Shown: positions 15,850 through 24,463, counted from the stretch's first letter. The stretch: 34,695 bases of DNA from JAUXLW01 sp964195005 (GCA_964195005.1 CAXMOO010000198.1:1-34695); one strand, 5' to 3'. Translations and numbers: made by a program. The notes: generated by a model from the letters alone, not told the origin.

Positions 15850-17637
15850 CTAGAGCTGACTGACCGGAACCTCGAAGAGTTGATTGGCGCCGGCCTCAAC
15901 CATCGGAAGCAGTCCTGCGGCCTCTGCCAATAGCTGGTCGGCGTAGAAGCGGGCTGTGGCAATCTTGGCCATGAGAAAGTCGGCATCGCCTTCACCCTTT
16001 TCGAGCAATTCGGTGGCCGCCAGCGCCGACCGGGCCATCACCCATCCACCGATGACCGTGCCCATAAGGCGTAGAAACGGCGTCGCGCCTGCCAGGGCGT
16101 CATTCGGGTTGGCAGGGCCATGCTCCGCCAACCACATCACCGCCTCTGTCAGGACCCTGACTCCGTCGGCCAAACCGGTCCGGATCGTTCCCAGACTTTC
16201 GCCGGCCTCGGCCAGCTCGGCGTCGAGCGCAGTCATCTGGGTTATCAGGTCTCGTGTCGCCGCGCCGCCCCGCATGGGGAGCTTGCGCCCGACGAGGTCC
16301 ATCGCCTGGATTCCGTTGGTCCCTTCGTAGATGGGAGAAATGCGGGCATCCCGATAGAGCTGGGCGATTCCGGTTTCCTCGATATACCCCATACCGCCGA
16401 AGACCTGAAGCCCGAGGGACGAGAGCTCCACTCCCAGGTCGGTGCACCAGGCCTTGCTGATAGGGGTGAGGAGGTCGAGCAGCTCCCGGTTGGTTTCCTT
16501 GACGGCTTCGTCGGGATGATGGTGCGCCAGGTCGAACGCCTCGGCGTTGAGGTAGAGCAGGCCGCGCATTGCTTCGATGTAGGCCTTCATGGTCATGAAC
16601 ATCCGTCGCACGTCGGGGTGTTCAATAATCGGGGACTCTTCGCCCTTTTCCTGTCCAATCGCCCTGCCCTGGACCCGTTCTTTGGCGTACGCCAGTGCCA
16701 TCTGGTAGGCGCGCTCGGATACCGCGAGACCCTCTAGCCCCACCGCAATTCGAGCCGAGTTCATCATCGTGAACATGTAGCGCATGCCCTGGTGTTCTTC
16801 ACCGATCAGGTATCCGGCGGCACCGTCAAATGACATGACACAGGTGGGGCTGGCGTGAATGCCCAGCTTGTGCTCTATCGAAACGGCCTGGAGTGAATTG
16901 CGCTCGCCGACCTCGCCGTCGGGCCTCACCAGGAATTTCGGGACCAGGAAGAGGGAGATGCCTCTCGTACCAGGGGGGCTGTCTGGGGTTCGGGCCAAAA
17001 CCATGTGGATGATGTTTTCGGTGAGGTCGTGCTCACCCCAGGAGATGAAGATCTTGGTCCCGGTTACAGCCCAGCTCCCATCGGGATTGGGTTCGGCTCT
17101 GGTGCGAAGGGCGCCGACATCGGATCCTGCTCCCGGCTCGGTCAGGACCATCGTCCCGGTCCACTCGCCGGTGCTCAGCTTGGGGAGGTAGGTGCCCTGC
17201 TGCTCTTCGGAGCCGTGAAAGATGAGCGACTCAACTGCACCCATGGTCAGCATCGGGCAGATTGAAAACGCCAGGTTGGCTGTGCTGGTGAACTCTTGAA
17301 TCGCCATACCCACCAGGTATGGCAAACCGGCTCCCCCAAAGTCCTGTGGATATGAGATGGCCCCCCAACCAGATTCGACGAACTTGGCGTAGGCCTCCTT
17401 GAAGCCAGACGGCGTTGTAACCGAGTGGTCGCCATCATGGATGCTTCCTACCTGGTCGCCGATGCGATTGGTGGGAGCGATCACTTCGGCCATGAACCGA
17501 CCGGCCTCTTCGAGGGCGTTGCGCACCGTCTCGGGATCAGCGTGACCGAACCCTTCCAGTTTGGAGAGGGCCTCCAGGTCGGCGATGTTATTCAGAACGA
17601 AGTCGATGTCATCCAGGGGCGGTGAGTAATCAGCCAT
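15850..17637 (-). CDS. Acyl-CoA dehydrogenase, long form (FadE5/DmdC-like)
   Basis: A 595-residue flavoenzyme, longer than standard acyl-CoA dehydrogenases by a C-terminal helical extension of about 150 residues. This places it with the FadE5/DmdC-like group. LTEPGAGSDVGAL lies at 165-177, the substrate loop TKIFISWGEHDLTENIIH near 200, and the catalytic-region motif ISPIYEGTNGIQAMDL around 430-445. It would oxidise acyl-CoA, probably long- or branched-chain, or a methylthio-acyl-CoA. The substrate cannot be decided here. ATG 17637 has a TAGAAT hexamer 7 nt upstream and no ribosome site, so it is likely leaderless. It stands alone on this strand. Confidence 0.93.
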   Translation of the reverse strand: MADYSPPLDDIDFVLNNIADLEALSKLEGFGHADPETVRNALEEAGRFMAEVIAPTNRIGDQVGSIHDGDHSVTTPSGFKEAYAKFVESGWGAISYPQDFGGAGLPYLVGMAIQEFTSTANLAFSICPMLTMGAVESLIFHGSEEQQGTYLPKLSTGEWTGTMVLTEPGAGSDVGALRTRAEPNPDGSWAVTGTKIFISWGEHDLTENIIHMVLARTPDSPPGTRGISLFLVPKFLVRPDGEVGERNSLQAVSIEHKLGIHASPTCVMSFDGAAGYLIGEEHQGMRYMFTMMNSARIAVGLEGLAVSERAYQMALAYAKERVQGRAIGQEKGEESPIIEHPDVRRMFMTMKAYIEAMRGLLYLNAEAFDLAHHHPDEAVKETNRELLDLLTPISKAWCTDLGVELSSLGLQVFGGMGYIEETGIAQLYRDARISPIYEGTNGIQAMDLVGRKLPMRGGAATRDLITQMTALDAELAEAGESLGTIRTGLADGVRVLTEAVMWLAEHGPANPNDALAGATPFLRLMGTVIGGWVMARSALAATELLEKGEGDADFLMAKIATARFYADQLLAEAAGLLPMVEAGANQLFEVPVSQL

Positions 17638-17644
17638 GGCCCGA

Positions 17645-17650
17645 ATTCTA
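17645..17650 (-). promoter_or_regulatory. -10 box for the long acyl-CoA dehydrogenase gene
   Basis: TAGAAT on the minus strand ends 7 nt before the ATG. No ribosome site lies in between. Confidence 0.45.
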
Positions 17651-17672
17651 GGTGGCCGCCCGGTCCCGACCC

Positions 17673-18809
17673 TCAGAGGCCGCGGCGGGTTTCGTCAATC
17701 AAGAAATCAACCACGCGGTTGAGGGAGCTGTCCTCGTCTCGATTGGCCACGAGCGCCTTCTTGTACACGTCGAGTTGCTTGTCGGCGCTGGTGCCGTGTT
17801 TCATGATCTCTCGCACGTGCTCGATCTCGGCGCTGCAGTTGAGGAGCTCGGCATCCTGGGCCAGCAACGTGACCAATTCCTGAGTCAGGACATCCATTGA
17901 CACCAGCTCGCCTCGGCCGAAATCCATCAGGCCCTCGCTGATTCCGTAGCGCTGGGCGCGCCACACATTCTCGGAGATCAGGAAATTCGAGTAGGTGCGC
18001 CACCGCTGATTGTTCTTCCGCTTTCTGAAAAGCATCGAAAGCAGGCTCAGGTACATGGCGGCGACGGTGATGCCGTCATCAATGTGCGTGCAAATGTCCG
18101 GAATTCGCAATTCCAGGGTCGGGTAACGAGCGCTGGGCCGGATGTCCCACCACACCTTGGTAGCGTCCTCGAAGATCCCGGCTCCAACCAGGACGCCAAT
18201 GTTGCGCTCGTACTCGGCCCAGCCTTCGAAATGTTCGGGTAAGCCGGTTCGAGGCAAGCTGCGAAACACCGACATGCGGTAGCTCTTCAGCCCGGTGTCC
18301 TTGCCACTCCAGAAGGGACTTGAAGTACTGAGGGCGAGCAAGTGGGGCAGGAAATACGAGACCTGATTCATCAGGTCGATGCGCAAGTCGGGGTCCTCGA
18401 TGCCGACGTGGACGTGCATGCCAGAAATCAACAAACGGCGGACGACGCCCTGCATGTCGCGGGCCAGTAAGTTGTAGCGCTCTTTGTCGGTGTGCAGCTG
18501 CCGGTCCCAGCTGGCGAATGGGTGGGTCGAGGCGGCGATGGGGGCGAGCCCGTGGCGGTCGGCGATGTCGCATACCGTCCGGCGCAAATAGCGCAGATCC
18601 TTGGCGACATCGGTGATGGTCTCACATACCACAGTTTGGATTTCGACCTGGGAGCGCATGAATTCGCTTCCCACCTGCTCGCCGAGAGCGGACTGAAGTT
18701 CCTCCCACAAGGCGGGCGGCGGGTCCCGGACCAGGTCGCGACTGTCTTTCTCCACGAGGAGGTATTCCTCTTCGATCCCGACGGTAAATGCCGGTCGTTG
18801 TAGTCCCAT
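17673..18809 (-). CDS. Glutamate-cysteine ligase family 2 (YbdK-like carboxylate-amine ligase)
   Basis: A 378-residue member of the GCS2 family. Motifs include FTVGIEEEYLLV at the N-terminus (metal/ATP-binding Glu residues), SQVEIQT, the central ISGMHVHVGI, and TLELRIPDICTHIDD. Members make gamma-glutamylcysteine or related gamma-glutamyl amides; for this one the partner amine is unknown. ATG 18809 is preferred over GTG 18821. A TATCGT hexamer ends 10 nt before the ATG and overlaps the GTG, which would then lie upstream of the transcript. It is divergent from the crotonase gene. In an actinobacterium, roles in ergothioneine-, glutathione- or F420-like chemistry are possible, but no such genes are in view. 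Confidence 0.9.
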   Translation of the reverse strand: MGLQRPAFTVGIEEEYLLVEKDSRDLVRDPPPALWEELQSALGEQVGSEFMRSQVEIQTVVCETITDVAKDLRYLRRTVCDIADRHGLAPIAASTHPFASWDRQLHTDKERYNLLARDMQGVVRRLLISGMHVHVGIEDPDLRIDLMNQVSYFLPHLLALSTSSPFWSGKDTGLKSYRMSVFRSLPRTGLPEHFEGWAEYERNIGVLVGAGIFEDATKVWWDIRPSARYPTLELRIPDICTHIDDGITVAAMYLSLLSMLFRKRKNNQRWRTYSNFLISENVWRAQRYGISEGLMDFGRGELVSMDVLTQELVTLLAQDAELLNCSAEIEHVREIMKHGTSADKQLDVYKKALVANRDEDSSLNRVVDFLIDETRRGL

Positions 18810-18819
18810 GTCGCCAATC

Positions 18820-18825
18820 ACGATA
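18820..18825 (-). promoter_or_regulatory. -10 box for the GCS2-like gene
   Basis: TATCGT on the minus strand ends 10 nt before ATG 18809. It excludes the in-frame GTG at 18821 as the start if the transcript begins just after it. Confidence 0.45.
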
Positions 18826-18896
18826 CCGGAATTGACCCTCCCCGACCTCGGCTCGGCGTTCTGTCCTTCTCCCTGAGGGGGACGGGGGTCAAGGCA

Positions 18897-18927
18897 TTGA
18901 CGCTCCTCTCCGGCAGCGAGCTAACTT
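18897..18927 (+). promoter_or_regulatory. Promoter for the crotonase operon
   Basis: TTGACG at 18897-18902 is followed after 19 nt by TAACTT at 18922-18927, 7 nt before ATG 18935. GCTAAC at 18920-18925 with 17-nt spacing is an alternative -10. Confidence 0.5.
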
Positions 18928-18934
18928 CTCAAGC

Positions 18935-19636
18935 ATGAGCGACGTAATCGAATACCGTCTCGAAGGCGGTGTTGCCGTTCTCGTTTTCGATGATGGCAAG
19001 GCCAACGTGCTCAGTGGCGAGTCAATAGCCGCCCTACACGTCGCTCTTGATCGGGCTGAGAAGGAAGCAGCCTCGGTAGCGCTGGTGGGACGTCCCGGTA
19101 GGTTCAGCGCCGGGTTCGACCTTTCCGTCATGGGCTCCAATGTCAATGCCATGCGAGCCCTGCTGCGGTCCGGAGTTGAGCTTCTTGTGCGGCTTTGGGA
19201 GTTCCCCCGTCCCGTTCTCGCGGTCTGCACCGGCCATGCGGTTGCCGGTGGAGCGATGCTGTTGCTGACTGCCGATTACCGGATTGGTGTCGAGGGCGAT
19301 TGGAAGATCGGTCTCAACGAGGTTGGCATCGGCATGCCGCTTCCGATCTTCGCCGTCGAGCTGGCCCGGGCTCGCCTTGATCCCCGGTTGTTCACCCAAG
19401 CGACGCTGCTCGGCAAGACATACGACGGCCAGGGCGCGGTGACCGCCGGATACCTCGACGAGGTGGTTACTGCCGAGGGTTTGCTGGACCGGGGCATGGA
19501 GCTAGCCACGCAGGCCGCATCGCTCGAGACCTCCGGTTTTGCTCCCTCCAAAGTCAGGGTTCGGCGACCCCTTGCCGATTTCGTCAGGTCCACCCTCGAC
19601 GAGGACATGGCTTCGATAACGATGCCCAATCCATGA
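18935..19636 (+). CDS. Enoyl-CoA hydratase/isomerase (crotonase) family protein
   Basis: A 233-residue crotonase-fold protein, somewhat shorter than the usual ~260. The oxyanion-hole segments are present: RPGRFSAGFDLSVMGS (about 49-64) and TGHAVAGGAMLLLTADYRIG (about 99-118). They are followed by KIGLNEVGIGMPLP with a Glu in the catalytic region. The reaction (hydration, isomerisation or hydrolysis of an acyl-CoA) cannot be assigned from sequence alone. Its stop overlaps the hydrolase start by 4 bp (ATGA), so the two are coupled. It lies among several acyl-CoA genes and probably serves fatty-acid breakdown. Confidence 0.9.
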   Translation: MSDVIEYRLEGGVAVLVFDDGKANVLSGESIAALHVALDRAEKEAASVALVGRPGRFSAGFDLSVMGSNVNAMRALLRSGVELLVRLWEFPRPVLAVCTGHAVAGGAMLLLTADYRIGVEGDWKIGLNEVGIGMPLPIFAVELARARLDPRLFTQATLLGKTYDGQGAVTAGYLDEVVTAEGLLDRGMELATQAASLETSGFAPSKVRVRRPLADFVRSTLDEDMASITMPNP

Positions 19637-20514
19637 GCGAGGTGCCGGCCTGGTTCACGGCCGCCATCGAGGCGCCGAGGACCGAGGGCACCGTCGAGGT
19701 GGACGGCACCGACATTCACTATCTCGAATGGGGAGATCGCACTAAGCCCGGGATCGTTCTGGTGCACGGGGGTAGCGCCCACGCTCATTGGTGGGCGCAC
19801 CTCGCCCCCATGCTCAGCGAGCGCTATCACCCGGTTGCCCTCGACCTCTCAGGCCACGGCGATAGTGGGAGGCGTCAGGAGTACAGCTTCGAGATGTGGG
19901 CCGAGGAGCTGATGTCGGTATGCGTCGCCTGTGGCATCGACGATCCGCCGATTCTGGTGGGCCACTCCATGGGCGGGCTGGTTTCAATAGTGGCGGCAGC
20001 CTTGCACGGCGAACGCTTGAAGGGGGTCGTCATCGTGGACTCGCCGGTGTTGCGGCCAGATCCTGAACAGGAATCGCTGGTGGGGCGTACGTTCCGCGAG
20101 CTCAAGGTGTACCCCGACCTGGACACGGCACTGGGACGATTTCGGCTGTTGCCTCGCCAGCCGACGTCAAATGAGTTCATCCACGACTACATCGCCCGCA
20201 ATTCGTTGCGTGAGGTCGATGGAGGATGGAGTTGGAAGTTTGATCCGAGCATTCGCTTGAAGCGGACGGCAATCCATGAGTTTCTGGCAGGCATCGAGAC
20301 ACGGGTGGCGCTCTTTCGAGGAGAATTGTCGGAGCTCGTTACGCCCGATGTGAGCGACTACATGCACGAGTTACTCGGGCGCAACGCTCCCGTCGTGGCA
20401 ATCCCCAACGCCTATCACCATCTGATCATTGACGAACCGCTCGCCTTCATCGCAGCCCTGCGAGCCATTCTGGCGGATTGGGAGCACTCGATACCCAGGA
20501 AGCCGGCCGGGTAA
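19633..20514 (+). CDS. Alpha/beta hydrolase
   Basis: A 293-residue alpha/beta-hydrolase fold enzyme. The oxyanion turn VHGGSAHAHWW lies at 44-54, and the GHGDSG turn at 74-79. The nucleophile elbow LVGHSMGGLVSIV is at 108-120 with Ser-112. Near the C-terminus, a late Asp/His pair falls around AIPNAYHHLIIDEP. The substrate (ester, lactone, epoxide or thioester) is not determinable. It overlaps the crotonase gene by 4 bp, suggesting a joint pathway on a CoA-linked or ester substrate. Its stop is 5 nt from the convergent small RemA-like gene. Confidence 0.9.
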   Translation: MSEVPAWFTAAIEAPRTEGTVEVDGTDIHYLEWGDRTKPGIVLVHGGSAHAHWWAHLAPMLSERYHPVALDLSGHGDSGRRQEYSFEMWAEELMSVCVACGIDDPPILVGHSMGGLVSIVAAALHGERLKGVVIVDSPVLRPDPEQESLVGRTFRELKVYPDLDTALGRFRLLPRQPTSNEFIHDYIARNSLREVDGGWSWKFDPSIRLKRTAIHEFLAGIETRVALFRGELSELVTPDVSDYMHELLGRNAPVVAIPNAYHHLIIDEPLAFIAALRAILADWEHSIPRKPAG

Positions 20515-20519
20515 TCGAC

Positions 20520-20732
20520 TCAGGCCTCCGAAGCGGTCGGGTTGGTCAAGGCTTCGACGATCGATGACACTGCCCGCGAGGCCACCAGGGGATCTTCCAG
20601 GCCACGGACCCAGACGAGTGAGCGGCGGCCAGGCCCTCTTCCCTCAGTCACCGGCTCGACGGCCATCACATCGTCTGAGCGCACGAACTTGCCGTAGCCC
20701 AGACTGACCATTCGCCCAGATTGAACACGCAT
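20520..20732 (-). CDS. Small conserved protein, possibly RemA/DUF370-like
   Basis: A 70-residue protein. The pattern MVSLGYGKFVRSDDVMAVEPV, followed by GRRSLVWVRGLEDPLVASRAVSSIVEAL, resembles RemA/DUF370 proteins, which begin with an (I/V)(N/S)(I/L)G(F/Y)G segment and form DNA-binding or scaffold oligomers. The resemblance is by eye. A real gene is supported by a TAGATT hexamer 6 nt before the ATG on the minus strand, by its placement in the gap between two genes, and by coding-like composition. If correct it could be a small DNA-binding regulator; the target is unknown. It is divergent from the DUF885 gene. Confidence 0.65.
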   Translation of the reverse strand: MRVQSGRMVSLGYGKFVRSDDVMAVEPVTEGRGPGRRSLVWVRGLEDPLVASRAVSSIVEALTNPTASEA

Positions 20733-20738
20733 GGGCCG

Positions 20739-20744
20739 AATCTA
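20739..20744 (-). promoter_or_regulatory. -10 box for the small RemA-like gene
   Basis: TAGATT on the minus strand ends 6 nt before the ATG at 20732. Confidence 0.45.
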
Positions 20745-20789
20745 CCCTCCACGAGGCGATCCTGCCCAGCCCCCCTTCCAGCAGGCTCC

Positions 20790-20795
20790 TAACAT
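20790..20795 (+). promoter_or_regulatory. -10 box for the DUF885 gene
   Basis: TAACAT ends 8 nt before GTG 20804. No ribosome site is present in the space. Confidence 0.45.
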
Positions 20796-20803
20796 CGCTC
20801 CTC

Positions 20804-22471
20804 GTGGATGTCCCGGATATTTGGCAGCTGAGCGAAAACATTGTTGATGAGTTGGCGGAGCTGAGCCCGGTTGATGCCACCCATGCCGGCGTGGCCGGGC
20901 ACGACGGCGAGTGGACCGATTTCAGTCCCGACGGCATCGATGAGGCGGCTGCCTATTTTCGGTCCCTGCGCGAGCGGATCTCTCATGTGGCCGAGCCTGG
21001 AGACAAGTGGGGGCACCGGGCGTGGCGGGTTGCGCGAGAGTTTGCCGACTCGCAAGTCGCCTGGGCAGAGGATGAGGACAGGTATCGCCATCTGCGCGTC
21101 CTGGCCGCCCCGCTCGATGATGTCCGGGCGATTTTCGATGTCATGGACACGGAGACGCCCCGGGGGCGGGCCGATGTCATCTCCCGGCTGCGAACGGTTG
21201 CCGAGGCTGTGGCCGGGATAAGGGAAACGCTCACAGCGGGCCTGGAGCGGGAATTGGTCAGTGCCAGGCGTCAGGTACTGGGCGTTGTTGAGCAGTGTGC
21301 AACCCATGCCGGGCCCAACTCGGCGTTGCTGCAGATCCCCGGCACTCTCGCTGATGTGGGCGCCGGGGCATCCGATGTGGCACTTGCAACCGATGCCGCC
21401 GAGAGCGCGGCCGGGGCGTTCGGCGATATCGGCGCCTGGTTGGAGTCGGTCTATCTGCCAAAGGCACCGGAGAAGGATGCGGTTGGACGAGAGCGATATG
21501 AGCGTGCCTCGCACCACTTTCTCGGCATGGAGGTCGACCAGGAAGAAATCTACGCCTGGGGATGGGACCAGATCGAGATGATTCGCGGTGAAATGGAGGA
21601 TCTCGCAGGCCAGATCGAGCCGGGAGCGGCTCGCCATGATGTGGTGGAGTTACTCAACTCGGACCGCGCCCGTATGGCTCACCGCGATGATTTCGCCGCT
21701 GTCATGCATGAGCGACAGGTCCAAGCTCTCGAGGAGCTAGCCGGGTCGCACTTCGAGATCCCCGAATCGGTGCGGCGAGTGGAAACCAAGCTTGCTCCGC
21801 TCGGCAGCTTCCTAGGCGCCTATTACGTGGGGCCCAGTGAGGACTTTGTGCGGCCCGGTTCGGTGTGGTTCTCCATCGGCGACAACGAATATGTGCCGCT
21901 GTGGGAAAACGTGACCACGGCCTATCACGAGGGGTTCCCCGGTCACCACCTCCAGGTAGGAATTCAGCTCAGCCGGCGAGAGCATTCCAGCCGGCTGCAG
22001 AGGGTTTGGATCTGGAACAGCGGAAGCGGCGAAGGCTGGGCGCTCTACTCGGAGCGCCTCATGCGAGAGCTGGGCTACTTCGAGAAGCCGGAGTTCGAAT
22101 TCGGTACCCTGGCGGCGTCGATGATGCGCGCCTGCCGGGTAGCCATCGACATTGGCAGCCATCTCGAGTTGCCGATCCCCGAGGGTCAGCCATTTCATCC
22201 CGGTGAGCCCTGGACGTTCGCCACGGCCGTTGAGATGATGGAGGACTACGCCGGGCAGCTCCCCGACTATGCGGCATCGGAAATCACCCGCTACCTGGGC
22301 TGGCCCGGGCAAGCGCCCTCATACAAGATCGGTGAGCGGGTGATTCTCGAGCTGCGGGAGGAAATGAGGCGGCGCCGGGGACCCGACTTCGATTTGAAGC
22401 AGTTTCACGCCGATGTCCTCGAGGCGGGAGCAGTGGGTCTTGACCTCTTGCGCGAGTTCGTACTCGGGTAG
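20804..22471 (+). CDS. DUF885 family putative metallopeptidase-like protein
   Basis: A 555-residue soluble protein of the DUF885 family. The signature YHEGFPGHHLQVG (Tyr-374, His-375, Glu-376, His-381, His-382) is present, followed by SGSGEGWALYSERLMRELGY about 50 residues later. These form the HExxxGHH-like metal-binding site of a zincin-like fold. The N-terminal ~340 residues are helical, and the C-terminus (AGQLPDYAASEITRYLGWPGQAPSYKIG) also fits the family. Family members are thought to be peptidases, but few have been tested. No signal peptide is visible, so it is probably cytoplasmic. GTG 20804 is chosen for the -10 box just upstream. Confidence 0.9.
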   Translation: MDVPDIWQLSENIVDELAELSPVDATHAGVAGHDGEWTDFSPDGIDEAAAYFRSLRERISHVAEPGDKWGHRAWRVAREFADSQVAWAEDEDRYRHLRVLAAPLDDVRAIFDVMDTETPRGRADVISRLRTVAEAVAGIRETLTAGLERELVSARRQVLGVVEQCATHAGPNSALLQIPGTLADVGAGASDVALATDAAESAAGAFGDIGAWLESVYLPKAPEKDAVGRERYERASHHFLGMEVDQEEIYAWGWDQIEMIRGEMEDLAGQIEPGAARHDVVELLNSDRARMAHRDDFAAVMHERQVQALEELAGSHFEIPESVRRVETKLAPLGSFLGAYYVGPSEDFVRPGSVWFSIGDNEYVPLWENVTTAYHEGFPGHHLQVGIQLSRREHSSRLQRVWIWNSGSGEGWALYSERLMRELGYFEKPEFEFGTLAASMMRACRVAIDIGSHLELPIPEGQPFHPGEPWTFATAVEMMEDYAGQLPDYAASEITRYLGWPGQAPSYKIGERVILELREEMRRRRGPDFDLKQFHADVLEAGAVGLDLLREFVLG

Positions 22472-22488
22472 CCCCTGAGGCATCTTTT

Positions 22489-22538
<50 letters not shown>

Positions 22539-22616
22539 CCAAAGGCCTTTGGCCCCTGGGAATATGTCACACCCCGGGGTTAGGTTTCCGGTAATCGAAT
22601 GCTCGAGGAGGAGTAA

Positions 22617-23402
22617 GTGAAGATTTCGTCATACGAGGAGGGCCGGAGCAATTGGACCGACCTTTCCTCCACCGACCCCGAGGCATCAAAGGCCTTCTAC
22701 AGCGCCCTATTTGGATGGAAGTGGGACGCCCAGCCCGCCGATGAGAACGGCGTGGAGTACCACATGGCGGTCATGGGTGATGCCCCGATCGCCGGATTGA
22801 TGCCGCAGCCTCAGGATCAGGCCGACATGGGTGTTCCCCCGATGTGGAACACCTATCTGGCCGTCGAGGATTGCGACGACTGCACCAAGCGGGCCGAAGA
22901 GGCCGGTGGCAAGGTGGTTGTAGAGCCAATGGACATCATGGATGCCGGGCGCATGTCGTTCGTCATGGATCCGACCGGCGCCGCCGTCGGTTTGTGGGAG
23001 AAAAACGAGTTCACCGGCGCAGCGATCATCGATGAGCCCAATGCTTACACGTGGGCCGAGTTGATCACGAACGATGTCGAGCGGGCAACTTCGTTCTACA
23101 ACAGGGCTGTGGGCCTGGACACAGAGATTGTTGAAATGGGTGGGCCGCCGTACACCACCTTCAAGGTCGGGGATACGGTTGTGGGTGGAACCATGAGCCC
23201 GCCGATGGAGCAGATTCCCAATCACTGGCACGTCTACTTCGGAGCCGAAGACTGCGATGCCACGTGTGAGACGGCGAAGGCCAATGGCGGCCAGATTGTC
23301 GTTGGGCCACTCGACACTCCGGTCGGGAGGATGGCAACCATCAAGGACCCGCAGGGTGTGGCGTTCTCGGTGATCCAGCTCAACGAATGGCCGACTGAGT
23401 AG
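22617..23402 (+). CDS. VOC (glyoxalase/bleomycin resistance) superfamily protein, two domains
   Basis: A 261-residue protein built of two vicinal-oxygen-chelate domains. The first opens NWTDLSSTDPEASKAFYSALFGWKW (residues ~12-36) and ends GAAVGLWEKNEF. The second opens YTWAELITNDVERATSFYNRAVG and ends GVAFSVIQL. Each has the usual beta-alpha-beta-beta-beta modules. The N-terminal metal-ligand His of classical glyoxalase I is not obvious, so the reaction is unknown. GTG 22617 is chosen on the strong ribosome site GAGGAGGAG ending about 5 nt upstream. A hairpin terminator lies 20 nt after the stop. Actinobacteria often have such proteins under names like hydroxylase or antigen CFP30B-like; I claim only the fold. 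Confidence 0.9.
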   Translation: MKISSYEEGRSNWTDLSSTDPEASKAFYSALFGWKWDAQPADENGVEYHMAVMGDAPIAGLMPQPQDQADMGVPPMWNTYLAVEDCDDCTKRAEEAGGKVVVEPMDIMDAGRMSFVMDPTGAAVGLWEKNEFTGAAIIDEPNAYTWAELITNDVERATSFYNRAVGLDTEIVEMGGPPYTTFKVGDTVVGGTMSPPMEQIPNHWHVYFGAEDCDATCETAKANGGQIVVGPLDTPVGRMATIKDPQGVAFSVIQLNEWPTE

Positions 23403-23421
23403 CGAATAGACGTTTGAGTTA

Positions 23422-23452
23422 GAGCCCCACCGATCCGGTGGAGCTCTTGCTC
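23422..23452 (+). terminator. Rho-independent-like terminator after the VOC gene
   Basis: An 11-bp stem (GAGCCCCACCG with CGGTGGAGCTC, one C/A-type mismatch) with an ATC loop at 23422-23446 is followed by TTGCTC. It lies 19 nt after the VOC stop. The U-tract is short, so strength is uncertain. Confidence 0.55.
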
Positions 23453-23464
23453 TGGGTGGCCGGG

Positions 23465-23470
23465 TAGCCT
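23465..23470 (+). promoter_or_regulatory. -10 box for the dehydratase gene
   Basis: TAGCCT ends 6 nt before ATG 23477. No ribosome site is visible; no good -35 box is seen. Confidence 0.4.
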
Positions 23471-23476
23471 CCTGGG

Positions 23477-24424
23477 ATGCTCACGCTCCAGGCAATTGAG
23501 GCGGCTGTTCCCCGCATCGAGCAGTACGTTCATCGCACCCCGATGGTACGGAGCGCCACGCTCAGCTCTGAGTTCGACCGCAACATGTATCTCAAGCTGG
23601 AGTTGTTTCAGAAGACCGGATCCTTCAAGCCCCGGGGGGCGTTCAACCAGATCCTCGGTCTCGATGGGTTGGCCGATGCCCAAGGCGTGGTCGGCTTTAG
23701 TGGCGGCAATTTCGCCCAGGGCGTCTCCTATGCAGGAGGCTTGCTCGGGTTGGAAGTAAGAATCTTCATGCCGGAGTTCACGCCGAGCAACTACGTGGAT
23801 GGAACCAGGAGCTATGGCGCAGACGTGCGCCTCCTGCCAAACATGCGGGAATGCATGGCGCAGGCAGAAGCCTCGCTGGCGGAAGGCTTCTTGAACGTTC
23901 ACCCATACGACAGCCAGGACATGATGGCCGGAAACGGGACCCTGGGCCTGGAGATCATGGCCGACGTCGCCGATGCCTCCGATGTCTTTGTGAGTATCGG
24001 CGGGGGTGGCCTTCTCGGAGGAGTGGCTACGGCGATCAAGGCCTTGAGTCCCCGGACTCGACTCTGGGGGGTGGAGACAGAGGGCGCCGAGACCATGACC
24101 GCAGCTCTGGCGGCCGGCCATGTGGTCGACGTACAAACCACGTCGCTGGCCCGCACTCTGGCTCCGCCGAACGTTTCCGCAGATGCTCTCGAAATCGCCC
24201 AGCAGACGCTGGAGGAGGTCGTGCTGGTGTCAGACGGCGATGCATTCGAGTCTCTCGAGTTTCTGTTGGAGCGAGCCAAGGTCCTCACGGAGCTCGCCGC
24301 CTCCTGCACCCTGTCTGCAGCCAGGGCGCGTCGCGATCAGCTTGGCGATGACGTCGTCTTGATCCTTTGCGGAGGGAACGTCAGCGTTGCCGACGTGTGC
24401 GACATGCGGCTCAAGTTCAGTTGA
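23477..24424 (+). CDS. PLP-dependent threonine/serine dehydratase family protein
   Basis: A 315-residue fold-type II PLP enzyme. The Schiff-base Lys lies in KTGSFKPRGAFNQ (Lys-51). The substrate loop SGGN is at 75-78 with AQGVSYAGGLLG after it, and the phosphate-binding run SIGGGGLLGG at about 173-182. CGGNVSV is near the C-terminus. It would deaminate L-threonine or L-serine, or racemise serine; these cannot be told apart here. No C-terminal ACT domain is fused, so it is the short catabolic type rather than biosynthetic IlvA. ATG 23477 has TAGCCT 6 nt upstream and no ribosome site. It stands as a single-gene unit, about 46 bp before a B12-binding regulator. Confidence 0.88.
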   Translation: MLTLQAIEAAVPRIEQYVHRTPMVRSATLSSEFDRNMYLKLELFQKTGSFKPRGAFNQILGLDGLADAQGVVGFSGGNFAQGVSYAGGLLGLEVRIFMPEFTPSNYVDGTRSYGADVRLLPNMRECMAQAEASLAEGFLNVHPYDSQDMMAGNGTLGLEIMADVADASDVFVSIGGGGLLGGVATAIKALSPRTRLWGVETEGAETMTAALAAGHVVDVQTTSLARTLAPPNVSADALEIAQQTLEEVVLVSDGDAFESLEFLLERAKVLTELAASCTLSAARARRDQLGDDVVLILCGGNVSVADVCDMRLKFS

Positions 24425-24433
24425 GGTTTTCGC

Positions 24434-24463
24434 TTAGTGCTAAAAACTGATCACAGCTAACGT
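24434..24463 (+). promoter_or_regulatory. Promoter with palindromic operator for the B12-binding regulator
   Basis: A perfect arm pair TTAG-TG-CTAA lies at 24434-24443 and would overlap a -35 region. The -10 box TAACGT at 24458-24463 ends 7 nt before GTG 24471. A further CTAA lies at 24457-24460. The position suits autoregulation by the encoded DNA-binding protein. Confidence 0.4.

Noticed and set aside
23234..24136. A 300-codon minus-strand open frame across the VOC and dehydratase genes
   Set aside because: It crosses two well-supported plus-strand genes and the terminator between them, and shows no family motifs.
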